From: Acidimicrobiia bacterium
Lineage (GTDB): Bacteria > Actinomycetota > Acidimicrobiia > Spongiisociales > ZC4RG35
Direction: 5' to 3'
Assembly (NCBI GenBank): GCA_017577575.1
Contig: PKRG01000001.1
Coordinates: 248,001-312,000 of the forward strand
DNA length: 64,000 nt
Below are positions 7,891 through 16,059 of the stretch, piece after piece. The notes under the pieces are model-generated. The model saw only the letters and a program-made list of their open reading frames with translations. It did no database searches and was not told the DNA's origin. The first letter of the stretch is position 1, and each line of letters opens with the position of its first letter. Made by a program: the position numbers and the translations under genes.

Positions 7891-9845
7891 CCGATCGCAG
7901 GATCAAAGAAACCGAGCGCGTCATCGCCCGGCCCGGTCACGGGCCGATGATGGGCGGGATAGTCGGCCAGAAGCCGATGGACTTCAAGGGCTCGGCGAAG
8001 CGCCTCCTCGGCCTGCTGCGCCCCTACCGCGTCAAGGTCGTCGCCGTGCTGGTGCTGGCGGTCGTCAGCGTCGTGCTGGCCGTGCTCGCCCCCAAGATGC
8101 TCGGCTGGGCGACCGACGAGATCTTCAGCGGCTTCGTCGGCTCCCAGCTCCCTGCCGGGATCCCCAAAGAGACCGTCGTCGAGGGACTGCGGGCCCAGGG
8201 GGAGGACACCCTCGCCCGGATGCTGGAGTCGATGGACGTCGTCCCCGGCCGGGGGATCGACTTCGCCGCCGTCGGCCAGATCCTGGCTCTCGTCGTCGGC
8301 GTGTACGGCGTGTCCGCCCTCGCCGGCTGGCTCCAGGGGTTCTGGGTCACCGACGTCGTCCAGGGGACCGTCCGGAGGCTTCGTTCCGACATCGAGGACA
8401 AGATCAACCGTCTGCCGCTGCGCTACTTCGACCGCCAGCCCCGCGGCGAGCTGCTGAGCCGGGTGACCAACGACATCGACAACATCGCCCAGTCGCTCCA
8501 GCAGTCCATGAGCCAGATGATCACCTCCACCCTCACCGTGGTCGGGGTCCTGGTGATGATGGTGTCGATCTCGCCGCTCCTGGCCCTGATCGCCATCGTG
8601 TCGATCCCCCTGTCGGTGGTGGCGACCCGGAAGATCCTCCAGCGGAGCCAGAAGCTCTTCGTCGACCAGTGGCGGCGGACCGGCTCGCTCAACGCCCACG
8701 TCGAGGAGAGCTACACCGGCCACGACCTGATCAAGGTCTTCGGGCGCCAAAAGGAGTCCCACGCCCGGTTCGCCGAGGAGAACGAGCAGCTGTTCGAGGC
8801 GTCGTTCGGCGCCCAGTTCATGTCGGGCCTGGTGATGCCGGTGATGATGTTCGTCGGCAACCTCAACTACGTCCTGGTCGCCGTCGTCGGAGGGCTGCGG
8901 GTGGCGACCGGGCAGATCAGCCTCGGCAGCGTTCAGGCCTTCATCCAGTACTCGAGGCAGTTCACGCAACCGCTCAGCCAGGTGGCGTCGATGGTGAACC
9001 TTCTCCAGTCGGGCGTGGCGTCGGCGGAGCGGGTGTTCGAGCTGCTCGACGCCGACGAGGAGCCGTCCGACGCCGACTCGCTGCCGCCGGCCCGCGTCGC
9101 CCGCGGGGAGGTCGTCTTCGAGAACGTGTCGTTCCGCTACGAGCCCGACAAGCCGCTGATCGAGAACCTCTCCCTGCGGGTGGAGCCCGGCCAGACGGTC
9201 GCCATCGTCGGCCACACCGGAGCCGGCAAGACGACACTCGTCAACCTGCTGATGCGCTTCTACGACCTCGACTCCGGCCGCATCCTCCTCGACGGCGTCG
9301 ACATCTCGAAGATGAGCCGCGCCGAGCTGCGCAGCCAGATCGGCATGGTGCTCCAGGACGCCTGGCTGTTCGAGGGCACGATCCGCGACAACATCGCCTA
9401 CGGCCGGCCCGACGCCTCCTTCGAGGAGATCGTCGAGGCGGCGAAGGCGACGTTCGTCGACCGATTCGTCCACACGCTGCCCGATGGGTACGACACCGTC
9501 ATCGACGAGAACGGCAGCAACGTCTCGGTGGGGGAGAGGCAGCTGATCACCATCGCCCGGGCGTTCCTCACCGACCCGGCGCTGCTGATCCTCGACGAGG
9601 CGACGTCGTCGGTGGACACCCGCACCGAGGCCCTGCTCCAGCACGCCATGGCGGCGATCCGTTCCGACCGCACGTCGTTCGTGATCGCCCACCGGCTGTC
9701 GACGATCCGCGACGCCGACTTGATCCTCGTGATGGAGAACGGAGCGATCGTCGAAAAGGGCACCCACGACGAGCTGCTCGCCGCCAACGGCGCCTACGCC
9801 GCCCTCTACCGGTCTCAGTTCACCGAAGGGGAAGCGGCCGCCTAG
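7887..9845 (+). CDS. ABC exporter subunit, TMD-NBD (catalytic half)
   Basis: A 652-aa half-transporter that partners the previous gene. It has an N-terminal extension of about 50 residues, a TMD with an insertion before TM2, and an NBD with Walker A GHTGAGKTT (about 441), signature region NVSVGERQ (about 544) and Walker B LLILDEATSSVD with the canonical catalytic Glu. The signature is changed from SGGQ to SVGE. This pairs with the Asp-bearing Walker B of the partner to form the degenerate nucleotide site, leaving one consensus site per dimer. Translation is coupled to the upstream gene by the ATGA overlap. Confidence 0.9.
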   Translation: MTDRRIKETERVIARPGHGPMMGGIVGQKPMDFKGSAKRLLGLLRPYRVKVVAVLVLAVVSVVLAVLAPKMLGWATDEIFSGFVGSQLPAGIPKETVVEGLRAQGEDTLARMLESMDVVPGRGIDFAAVGQILALVVGVYGVSALAGWLQGFWVTDVVQGTVRRLRSDIEDKINRLPLRYFDRQPRGELLSRVTNDIDNIAQSLQQSMSQMITSTLTVVGVLVMMVSISPLLALIAIVSIPLSVVATRKILQRSQKLFVDQWRRTGSLNAHVEESYTGHDLIKVFGRQKESHARFAEENEQLFEASFGAQFMSGLVMPVMMFVGNLNYVLVAVVGGLRVATGQISLGSVQAFIQYSRQFTQPLSQVASMVNLLQSGVASAERVFELLDADEEPSDADSLPPARVARGEVVFENVSFRYEPDKPLIENLSLRVEPGQTVAIVGHTGAGKTTLVNLLMRFYDLDSGRILLDGVDISKMSRAELRSQIGMVLQDAWLFEGTIRDNIAYGRPDASFEEIVEAAKATFVDRFVHTLPDGYDTVIDENGSNVSVGERQLITIARAFLTDPALLILDEATSSVDTRTEALLQHAMAAIRSDRTSFVIAHRLSTIRDADLILVMENGAIVEKGTHDELLAANGAYAALYRSQFTEGEAAA

Positions 9846-9899
9846 CTCGGACATCGGCCCAAACCGGCACGTCGTCGCCCGTTCCTACACTCGGCTCGT

Positions 9900-11264
9900 A
9901 TGTTCGACGCCATACGGCGCTCTTGGAGTCGTGACGCAGTCGGCTTTCGCCAGGGGGAACTGGAAGACGGCGACGGGATGGCCGCGACGGTGGTGGCTCT
10001 CATCGGAGGGCCGGCATTGGTCGTCGGGAGTGCGCTCGTCACGGCCGACGCCCTCTCCATCGGCCAGGTCATGCTGGTGGCCCCGGTGGCAGCGCTATTG
10101 GGATGCTTCTTCGCCGGCTCCTCGGCTCGGATGGCCGCCCAGACCGGTGCTCCCGGGACCTGGATCCTCCGACCCGCATTCGGTCGCGGGGGATCGGTGG
10201 TGGTGTCGATGGCTCGCCTGGCGATGGTCGCGTTGTGGGCGATGGTGGGGCTCCGCTATGCCGGGGGCTGGGCGGAGCGAGCTGGCGATCACTACGGCGT
10301 GGCCCTGCCGGCGGAAGCCTGGATCGGCGTCGTCGCCCTGCTCGGCCTGCTGCTGCTGTTCGGCGGCGCCGAGACGGTCGTAAAACGGGTCATCCGCCTC
10401 CCGCTGTTCGCCGGTTCCGTCCTGCTCGTCGGTGTCCTGGCCTGGTCCGTGGCGTCGCGGGCAGGCTCCCTCACCGGCGACGGCGGAGGCGCCGTCTGGT
10501 CGGGGCTCGAGAGGGCGATCGAAGCGTCGGTGATCTTCGTTCCCTACATCGAGTCGGTCGCCCGTCGCCTCCGTCACGACGAAGAGGCGATGGCGACCTT
10601 CAGCGTCTCCTATGCCGTTCCCGCCACACTCATGTTCGCGGCCGGCGGGGTGCTCGCCCTGCTCTACGGGAACCTCGGGGAGTTGCTGCCCGTGGGCCCG
10701 GCGGGCGGCGCGGCCGCGATCGCCATCGCCTGGGTGGTGATAGCCGAGGTCGACCAAGCCTTCGCGGCGTTCGTCGCCGCCGGATCCGAGTCGGTGGGGA
10801 TCGTCAAAGCCGGCGACACCGCCGTCGTGGGCCTGGTCGCGGTGATCGTCGTCGCCGGGGCGGCGGTGGCGGCGCCTGCCGTGCCGACAGATATGGCTTT
10901 CCTCGCCTCGGCCGTCGTGTTCCCGGCGATACTGATCGCCAGCCTCGACTTCCATCTCGTCAGGGACGCCTACTACCCGGAGGCCGACATCTACGGGCGG
11001 ACGGAGAAAGCGGTGAATCTCGCCGGGTTCCTCTGTTGGACGGCGGCCGTCGTCGTCGGCCAGCTATTGGACCCGATCGGCCCGACGTATTGGATTCGAG
11101 CGGTGGACGTCGTCGGCATCGACGTCGAGTTGCCGTGGCGCTTGATCGCGGCAGTGGTCGCCGGTGGCGCCTACGTGCTCATCTCCCGGTGGACCCAGCA
11201 CCGCTCGGCATCCGTTTTCGAGATGCGCGACGTGAGCGTCTACGGCCACCGGCCCGACGCCTGA
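9900..11264 (+). CDS. NCS1-like (purine/cytosine permease-like) membrane transporter
   Basis: A 454-aa polytopic membrane protein with about 12 hydrophobic segments, starting with GGPALVVGSALVTADALSIG. The late loop SLDFHLVRDAYYPEADIYGR resembles the family motif after TM10 of NCS1 (CodB/PucI-type) nucleobase and vitamin permeases, which are Na+ or H+ symporters. The similarity is moderate and the substrate cannot be told. It stands alone, with a -10-like TACACT (9886-9891) 8 nt before the ATG, suggesting a leaderless mRNA. It is convergent with the HhH gene. Confidence 0.65.
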   Translation: MFDAIRRSWSRDAVGFRQGELEDGDGMAATVVALIGGPALVVGSALVTADALSIGQVMLVAPVAALLGCFFAGSSARMAAQTGAPGTWILRPAFGRGGSVVVSMARLAMVALWAMVGLRYAGGWAERAGDHYGVALPAEAWIGVVALLGLLLLFGGAETVVKRVIRLPLFAGSVLLVGVLAWSVASRAGSLTGDGGGAVWSGLERAIEASVIFVPYIESVARRLRHDEEAMATFSVSYAVPATLMFAAGGVLALLYGNLGELLPVGPAGGAAAIAIAWVVIAEVDQAFAAFVAAGSESVGIVKAGDTAVVGLVAVIVVAGAAVAAPAVPTDMAFLASAVVFPAILIASLDFHLVRDAYYPEADIYGRTEKAVNLAGFLCWTAAVVVGQLLDPIGPTYWIRAVDVVGIDVELPWRLIAAVVAGGAYVLISRWTQHRSASVFEMRDVSVYGHRPDA

Positions 11265-11265
11265 C

Positions 11266-11661
11266 TCAGCCGGTACGGGCGTTTCGGGCCGCTTCTATCC
11301 ACCTCTCGGCTCGGGTCCGGGGGACGTCGGCTGCCGCCGCCACTTCCTCTGCCCGGGCTTCGGCCAACTGTTCGATGGTGTGGATGCCGGCCGATGCCAG
11401 ACGCGTGGCGTAGACGGGCCCGATGCCGCTGATGTCGGTGAGGCTCGGCGCATCCGGCTGGGATTCCGTCGCCTGGGGTGGGTCCGACTCGTCCTCGTCG
11501 GCCGCCGCGGACGAGTCGGGCTCGATCGGGCCGTCCGGGACCTTGAAGGTCGGGAGCTGGGGCTCGCGGGGCAGCGCCACCGACACGAGCCGGTTGCGCA
11601 TCGCCCACAACACCGCGCCGATGCCGCCTAGTACGCCGAGGATCCGAGCAAACCGTCTCAC
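11266..11661 (-). CDS. Membrane-anchored helix-hairpin-helix protein
   Basis: A 131-aa protein with an N-terminal hydrophobic segment (ILGVLGGIGAVLWAM), a central acidic Asp/Ser/Glu-rich linker and a C-terminal helix-hairpin-helix domain (LTDISGIGPVYATRLASAG, then TIEQLAEA). HhH domains of this DUF4332-like type bind DNA non-specifically or mediate protein contacts. The function is unknown. A GTG start at 11661 sits 7 nt after a minus-strand TAGCCT hexamer (11669-11674). It is divergent from the LLM oxidoreductase gene. Confidence 0.72.
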   Translation of the reverse strand: MRRFARILGVLGGIGAVLWAMRNRLVSVALPREPQLPTFKVPDGPIEPDSSAAADEDESDPPQATESQPDAPSLTDISGIGPVYATRLASAGIHTIEQLAEARAEEVAAAADVPRTRAERWIEAARNARTG

Positions 11662-11668
11662 GTGTTCC

Positions 11669-11698
11669 AGGCTAACCGCCCGGGCGCCGGGTTAAGGT
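11669..11698. promoter_or_regulatory. Back-to-back leaderless promoters (HhH gene and LLM oxidoreductase)
   Basis: The 45-bp gap between divergent genes holds a minus-strand TAGCCT (11669-11674), 7 nt before the HhH GTG, and a plus-strand TAAGGT (11693-11698), 8 nt before the LLM ATG. Neither start has a Shine-Dalgarno sequence, so both mRNAs are probably leaderless. Confidence 0.55.
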
Positions 11699-11706
11699 GT
11701 GGCCCG

Positions 11707-12735
11707 ATGAGGGTCGACTACTACTACCCGCCGGGGGATCCGCTGGCGGCCCGGGAGGCGGCTGTCCGCGCCGAGCGTCTGGGATTCGACGGGTTCTTCA
11801 CCGCCGAGACCAGCCACGACCCGTTCTTTCCGCTCCTGGTCGCCGCCGACGCCTCCGAGACGCTCGACCTCGGGACGTCCATCGCGGTGGCGTTTCCGCG
11901 CTCGCCGATGGTGACCGCCATGACGTCCTGGGACCTCGCTCGGGCGTCGAGTGGCCGTTTCATCCTCGGGCTGGGCACGCAGGTCAAGGCCCACATCACC
12001 CGACGCTTCTCGACCGAGTGGTTCAGCCCCGGCCCGAGGCTGCGGGATTACATCCTCGCCTTGCGCGCCATCTGGGAGGCGTGGCAGAACCAGACACCGC
12101 TCTCCTACGAAGGGGAGTTCTACCGGTTCACGCTGATGACACCGTTTTTCGACCCGGGGCCCATCGAGCACCCGAACATACCCGTGGCGATCGCCGGAGT
12201 GGGCCCATACCTGTCCCGTCTCGCCGGTGAGCTGTGCGACGGGTTCCATGTCCATCCGTTCCACACCGTCGCCTACCTGGACCAGGTGGTGTTGCCCGCC
12301 ATGGCCGAAGGCGCCGAGTCCGCCGGGCGCAGCCTCGACGACGTCGTCCGCATGTCGACGGTGTTCGTCGTGACGGGGATCGACGACTCCGAGATGGAGC
12401 AGTCGATGGCGGCGGTCAAACAGCAGATCGCCTTCTACGCCTCCACGCCTTCGTATCGCCCGGTGCTCGAGGCGTCCGGCTGGGACTTCGGCCCCGAGCT
12501 GACCGCGATGAGCAAGCGGGGACGGTGGGCGGAGATGGCCGAGGTGATCACCGACGACGTGGTCGCCGAGATCGGGGTGGTGGCCCCGGTTGAACGCCTC
12601 GGGGCGGCGATCCGGGAACGCTACGAGGGCCGGGTCCAGCGGGTGGGCTTCTACAACCTGGGAGGCGTCGCCGGCCTCGACGAAGACGCCCTCGCTCAGG
12701 TGATAGCCGACATCAAGGGTTCTTCACCGGGCTGA
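11707..12735 (+). CDS. LLM-class oxidoreductase, TIGR03617-like (F420- or flavin-dependent)
   Basis: A 342-aa luciferase-like monooxygenase fold (TIM barrel). It begins with MRVDYYYPPGDP and shows the LGFDGFFTAETSHDPFFPL strand, GRFILGLGTQVKAH (cofactor-binding loop) and NIPVAIAGVGPYLSRLAGE (flavin or F420 phosphate site). Actinobacterial members of this class often use F420 for hydride transfer; the cofactor is inferred here. The start is fixed by the TAAGGT hexamer 8 nt upstream. The 3' end overlaps the convergent phosphatase gene by 23 nt. Confidence 0.85.
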   Translation: MRVDYYYPPGDPLAAREAAVRAERLGFDGFFTAETSHDPFFPLLVAADASETLDLGTSIAVAFPRSPMVTAMTSWDLARASSGRFILGLGTQVKAHITRRFSTEWFSPGPRLRDYILALRAIWEAWQNQTPLSYEGEFYRFTLMTPFFDPGPIEHPNIPVAIAGVGPYLSRLAGELCDGFHVHPFHTVAYLDQVVLPAMAEGAESAGRSLDDVVRMSTVFVVTGIDDSEMEQSMAAVKQQIAFYASTPSYRPVLEASGWDFGPELTAMSKRGRWAEMAEVITDDVVAEIGVVAPVERLGAAIRERYEGRVQRVGFYNLGGVAGLDEDALAQVIADIKGSSPG

Positions 12736-13357
12736 ACGGAAGGCGCTGGTCGGGCACCGACGCCACGTGACCCACGTCGTTGTAGGAGACCAACCGCGGT
12801 CCGGCTTCGATCACTGTGATGGAGGCGTTGTGGGGCGCCCCGAAGGGGCCGCGGAAGATGTTTCCTTCGTGGCGGACGCCCGCAGCCCACATCGCCAGGA
12901 TCACCGTCGGCCCCGAGTGGGTCGATACCACGACGGGCCCCGGGCCATCGAGTAGCTCCGTCACCGCGGCGAGCACCCGCTCGGCGACGTCCCGCCACCT
13001 CTCGCCGCCGGGCCGTCGCACGTCTTCCCCCGCGGTGTACGCCTTCCACAACTGCGGCCATCTCTCGGCTATCTCCTCCGGGAGGAGACCGGTCCACTCG
13101 CCGTTCGAGACTTCGCGCAGTCTCGGGTCGGTCTCTATCTCCAGGCCGAGGCGGCGGGCCAGCGGCTCCACGGTCTCGACGCATCGCACCAGGTCGGAGG
13201 CGACGATGCGCTCGATCGGAAGCTCCCCGAGCCGGTCGGCGAGCGCCTGCGCCTGGCGGCGGCCCGTCTCGGTGAGGTGCATCTGGGAGTGGCCGATGAA
13301 CCTATGGGAGCTGTTCCCCTCCGCCTCGCCATGGCGGACGACGAACAACGTGGCCAT
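12713..13357 (-). CDS. Histidine phosphatase (phosphoglycerate mutase-like) family protein
   Basis: A 214-aa branch-1 histidine phosphatase. The catalytic RHG motif is at the N-terminus (FVVRHGEAEGN), the second catalytic His is in VVVSTHSGPT, and ETVEPLARRLG marks the core. Its substrate could be a phosphorylated cofactor, sugar or alpha-ribazole phosphate. The ATG overlaps the stop of the upstream gamma-GT gene by 1 nt (TGATG), so it is the last gene of a three-gene operon. A link with the peptidase is inferred only from this coupling. Confidence 0.88.
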   Translation of the reverse strand: MATLFVVRHGEAEGNSSHRFIGHSQMHLTETGRRQAQALADRLGELPIERIVASDLVRCVETVEPLARRLGLEIETDPRLREVSNGEWTGLLPEEIAERWPQLWKAYTAGEDVRRPGGERWRDVAERVLAAVTELLDGPGPVVVSTHSGPTVILAMWAAGVRHEGNIFRGPFGAPHNASITVIEAGPRLVSYNDVGHVASVPDQRLPFSPVKNP

Positions 13358-14964
13358 CAGCCGACCGCCGCCGACGCCGTATCCACGCGTGGATCTGCCG
13401 CCGCTCTCCGCAGGCCATCGGCACCGATCCGGATGACCGACATCGGGCCCCACCCGGCTTGGGGGACGTCGAGGCGTTCCACCGCGTGTCCCCGCCGTTC
13501 CAGGCCCGCCACGATCTCTTCGGTGACGCCCGGTTCCAGGTCGACCCTCGATCCTGCCCCCAGGCGCGGCAGCGGCACCATCCATCTGGGGGCGGCCATC
13601 GCCACCGCCGGGGCGGCGTCGTGGCCCATGACCCGGCTCGCCAGCTGGGCGATCAGCTGCGGCTGCATGAACCCGCCCCGGGTTCCGATGATCGCCGCCA
13701 GACCTCCGCTCTCTGTGGTCCAGATCGTCGGAGACAGCGTGTGGAGCGGCCGCTTTCCGGGGGCGAGCTCGTTCGGGTGGCCGCGTTCGAGGGTGAAGCC
13801 CCGGCCACGGTCGTGGAGGAAGAAGCCCGCTCCGTCTACCGAGATGCCCGAACCGATTCCGTGGAAGTTCGATTGGATCAAGGACACGCCCATTCCGTCG
13901 GGGTCGGTGACGCACATGAACGCGGTGCCGCCGGATGCCCGGCGGCTGGTGCCCACGTCGGCTGGCCGGTCGGGCGAGTAGGCGTCCGCCAATTGTTCGA
14001 TCCGATCCTCCGACACCAACGCCTCGGGTCCCGTCGTCATCGCCTCCGGGTCGGCGAGGAGGTCGTCGCGGTCCGAGGCAGCCAATCGGTACGCCTCGAT
14101 CGCCAGATGCCACCCCTCGGGGTCGTCGGGCGGCGCCAGGCCGATGCGCTGCATGATGCCGAGGGCGAGCAGGCCGATGTAGCCCTGGGAGTTGGGGGGA
14201 ACGGTCCAGCCCTTGCAGCCGAAGAGGCCGAGCCCGAGGGGCTCGACCCATTCGGCCTGGACGCGGGCGAGGTCGTCGAGGGTGATGTTCCCGTCGACCG
14301 CATCGACTAGTGCCTCGCCGACTCGGCCTCCGTAGAAGGCGACCCGGCCGTCCTCGGCGATCGCCTCCAGTGTCGCCGCCAGCTCGGGGCGGCGGATGCG
14401 CTCTCCTTCGAGGGGTGGCCGGCCGTGCGGATAGAGGGGGGCCGCCGACGGCTCGGTCATCAACTCGTCGTGGCGGGCAGCGAACGAGGCGGCCAGCTCA
14501 CGGCTGGCAGGGAAACCCTCGCGGGCGAGGCGGATCGCCGGCTCCAGCGCTTCTCCCAACTGGAGCCGCCCCATCGTCCGGCTCAGCTCCAGCCAGCCGT
14601 CGACACAGCCCGGCACGGTCACTGCAGCCGGGTGCCGCTGGGGAATCTCTGCGATTCCGGCAGAACGCAATTCCTCTGCCAGGCGGGCCGCTCCGCTTCC
14701 CGCCCGACCCGACGCGTTCAGAGTCTTTGGAGCGCCGCCGGTTTCGGGCGCGACGATCAGTGCGAACAGGTCTCCTCCGATCCCGCACGTCTCGGGGGCG
14801 ACCACTCCTTGTACGGCATTGGCGGCGATCGCGGCGTCGACGGCGTTGCCGCCCCGTGCCAACGTGGCCATCGCTGCTTGCGTCGCCAGGTGATGCGGAG
14901 TCACGGCGACGCCGCCGAACCCGGAGACTTCGGTGGGGCGGAGGGGAATCAGCGGCCGGGTCAT
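13357..14964 (-). CDS. Gamma-glutamyltranspeptidase family protein
   Basis: A 535-aa Ntn-hydrolase of the gamma-GT family. The N-terminal substrate domain shows GGNAVDAAIAANAVQGVVAPETCGIGGDLF. The likely autocleavage nucleophile is the Thr of SGGTAFMCVTD, and the GSGISVDGAGFFLHDRGRGF oxyanion region follows. There is no signal peptide, so it looks cytoplasmic, unlike classical secreted GGT. It may act on glutathione-like or gamma-glutamyl amides, or as an acylase. It is the middle gene of the operon, 3 nt after the unknown 205-aa gene. Confidence 0.85.
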   Translation of the reverse strand: MTRPLIPLRPTEVSGFGGVAVTPHHLATQAAMATLARGGNAVDAAIAANAVQGVVAPETCGIGGDLFALIVAPETGGAPKTLNASGRAGSGAARLAEELRSAGIAEIPQRHPAAVTVPGCVDGWLELSRTMGRLQLGEALEPAIRLAREGFPASRELAASFAARHDELMTEPSAAPLYPHGRPPLEGERIRRPELAATLEAIAEDGRVAFYGGRVGEALVDAVDGNITLDDLARVQAEWVEPLGLGLFGCKGWTVPPNSQGYIGLLALGIMQRIGLAPPDDPEGWHLAIEAYRLAASDRDDLLADPEAMTTGPEALVSEDRIEQLADAYSPDRPADVGTSRRASGGTAFMCVTDPDGMGVSLIQSNFHGIGSGISVDGAGFFLHDRGRGFTLERGHPNELAPGKRPLHTLSPTIWTTESGGLAAIIGTRGGFMQPQLIAQLASRVMGHDAAPAVAMAAPRWMVPLPRLGAGSRVDLEPGVTEEIVAGLERRGHAVERLDVPQAGWGPMSVIRIGADGLRRAAADPRVDTASAAVG

Positions 14965-14967
14965 CGC

Positions 14968-15585
14968 TCAGCGGCGGAGCCCGGGCACGACGCGGTTGAG
15001 TGCGTCGAGTACGGCCCGGACCACCGCCCGGGACTCGTCGTCGTCGACTAGGGCGGAGCCGACCATCAGCCGCTCCTGCTGGTTGGTGACGAGGACGATC
15101 TGAGCGACGGCCACGCGCCGCGAGCCGAGCGTGGGCACGTCCACGGAGGCCACCGCGAACGAGGCGTCGGCGTGCAGCGCCTGGCCGAGCGCAGCCAGGA
15201 CGGCTTCGGCGACGAGACGGTTTCGGGTCACCCGGGAGGCAGCGCCCGTCGTCTCGCCGGTGAGCATCTCGTCGTGCCACTGCAGCGTCACCCGCACCGA
15301 CGACCTCGACCCGTCGGTGGTCTCGACCACGTCGACGATCACGGGGCGGTCGCCCCCGGAGAGGTCGTTGTCGGCGAGTTGGACCACCGAGACGATCCTG
15401 CGGTCGACGTCGATCCCGAACGCGGCCGCGGCCAGCGACTGGACGTCGCGGACCACTTGCTTGGCGGGCTTGTTGGTCCGAGCCAGTACGTGGATTTCCT
15501 CGAGGCGCGAATCAGTGCCGACGACGCGCACCGCTTCGACGCCATCGAGACGAGCGAGCTTGCTCTCGAGTGCTTCGAGATCCAT
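14968..15585 (-). CDS. Conserved actinobacterial protein of unknown function
   Basis: A 205-aa soluble protein with no recognised domain. Two halves can be seen: residues 1-75 (GVEAVRVVGTDSRLEEIHVL, KQVVRDVQSLAAAAFGI, RRIVSVVQL) and a C-terminal part with AVAQIVLVTNQQERLMVGSAL. It is acidic, mixed alpha/beta and lacks membrane segments. It resembles proteins I recall only as unannotated in deep-branching actinobacteria. It leads the operon with the gamma-GT and phosphatase genes. A minus-strand TACCCT (15594-15599) lies 8 nt before the ATG. Confidence 0.6.
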   Translation of the reverse strand: MDLEALESKLARLDGVEAVRVVGTDSRLEEIHVLARTNKPAKQVVRDVQSLAAAAFGIDVDRRIVSVVQLADNDLSGGDRPVIVDVVETTDGSRSSVRVTLQWHDEMLTGETTGAASRVTRNRLVAEAVLAALGQALHADASFAVASVDVPTLGSRRVAVAQIVLVTNQQERLMVGSALVDDDESRAVVRAVLDALNRVVPGLRR

Positions 15586-15658
15586 CGCCGGGGAGGGTAC
15601 ACGCCCGAATTCGGATCGCTAATCCCTCAATATCGGCACACATTCTTCCGATCACCTA

Positions 15659-15687
15659 TTGAGCACCAGGTCCCCGACGGCTACATT
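15659..15687 (+). promoter_or_regulatory. Candidate promoter for the hairpin-rich leader
   Basis: TTGAGC (15659-15664) and TACATT (15682-15687) are spaced by exactly 17 nt, predicting initiation near 15694, at the base of the first hairpin. A second candidate, with a perfect TTGACA -35 (15783-15788) and GAGGAT (15805-15810), lies inside the leader and would make a shorter transcript. Confidence 0.45.
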
Positions 15688-15693
15688 CTGAGC

Positions 15694-15908
15694 GCCGCCA
15701 AGGCGGCAACGCCCACGTCGTACGGCAGCGGAGCCGTACTGCGAGGTTTATTGGGAAGCGGGCGAAGTCAGGGGCTGACATGTTGACAACTGAGGGTTCC
15801 CGGAGAGGATCCGGGAGCATGCGGGGTACCCCGGCGAAGCGATTGGCCTAGATCGACCCAACTACCCCAAGCGGAGCGGAAAGTGCCATCGAGCAGGAGC
15901 GCTCGATG
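15694..15908 (+). ncRNA. Hairpin-rich structured RNA or 5' leader of unknown class
   Basis: This gene-free stretch between 15586 and 15936 holds six successive inverted repeats: 15694-15707 (GCCGC/GCGGC, CAAG loop), 15720-15739 (GTACGGC/GCCGTAC, loop AGCGGA), 15767-15779 (GTCAG/CTGAC, loop GGG), 15798-15816 (TCCCGGA/TCCGGGA, loop GAGGA), 15822-15833 (CGGG/CCCG) and 15887-15908 (CATCGAGC/GCTCGATG, loop AGGAGC). Three loops expose a GGA. I cannot match it to a known riboswitch (GEMM, ydaO or cobalamin consensus elements are absent). It ends just before a short uORF and a 29-aa peptide gene, so a regulatory leader is likelier than an independent RNA. Confidence 0.5.
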
Positions 15909-15923
15909 AACACAATCCAGTAG
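15906..15923 (+). other. Five-codon upstream ORF (MNTIQ)
   Basis: An ATG at 15906 opens MNTIQ-stop. Its Shine-Dalgarno AGGAG (15895-15899) sits in the loop of hairpin 15887-15908, and its start codon sits in the 3' arm of the same stem. Opening the hairpin would permit translation, as in leader-peptide control. Being so short, it could be a chance ORF. Confidence 0.3.
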
Positions 15924-15936
15924 GTGGTCGAAGAAC

Positions 15937-16026
15937 ATGAAGGGCAAGCTCGTTCGGATCCTTGCCGCGGCCAGCAGCCTCGCAGCCCTGATTGCTGCGG
16001 GGTCTGCGACTTTCAAGATCGGTTGA
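15937..16026 (+). CDS. 29-aa hydrophobic leader peptide or small membrane protein
   Basis: A 29-codon ORF encoding a basic N-terminus (MKGKLVR), a hydrophobic Ala/Leu-rich stretch (ILAAASSLAALIAAGSA) and a short tail (TFKIG). It could be a single-TM peptide or signal-peptide-like secreted peptide. AGGTGG (15922-15927) is a possible ribosome site 9 nt upstream. The stop TGA (16024-16026) is followed at once by a TTG that is in frame with the HD gene, so translation could be coupled. I do not recognise a family. Small size makes coding status uncertain, but the composition is typical of real membrane peptides. Confidence 0.5.
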   Translation: MKGKLVRILAAASSLAALIAAGSATFKIG

Positions 16027-16059
16027 TTGCCTAGCCGGGTCCCCCGCCGATTGCCCTTT

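Noticed and set aside
7839..9854. 671-codon minus-strand frame across the second ABC subunit
   Set aside because: It is antisense to a well-supported ABC gene and its composition (His/Asp/Val/Gly-rich) is typical of an antisense shadow.
15172..15786. Plus-strand frame running from the unknown protein gene into the leader region
   Set aside because: It is antisense to the 14968-15585 gene for most of its length and overlaps the hairpins; no motif.
15694..15908. Match to a cyclic-di-GMP (GEMM), ydaO, cobalamin or guanidine riboswitch
   Set aside because: The conserved core sequences of these classes are not found, so the leader was left as an unknown structured RNA.
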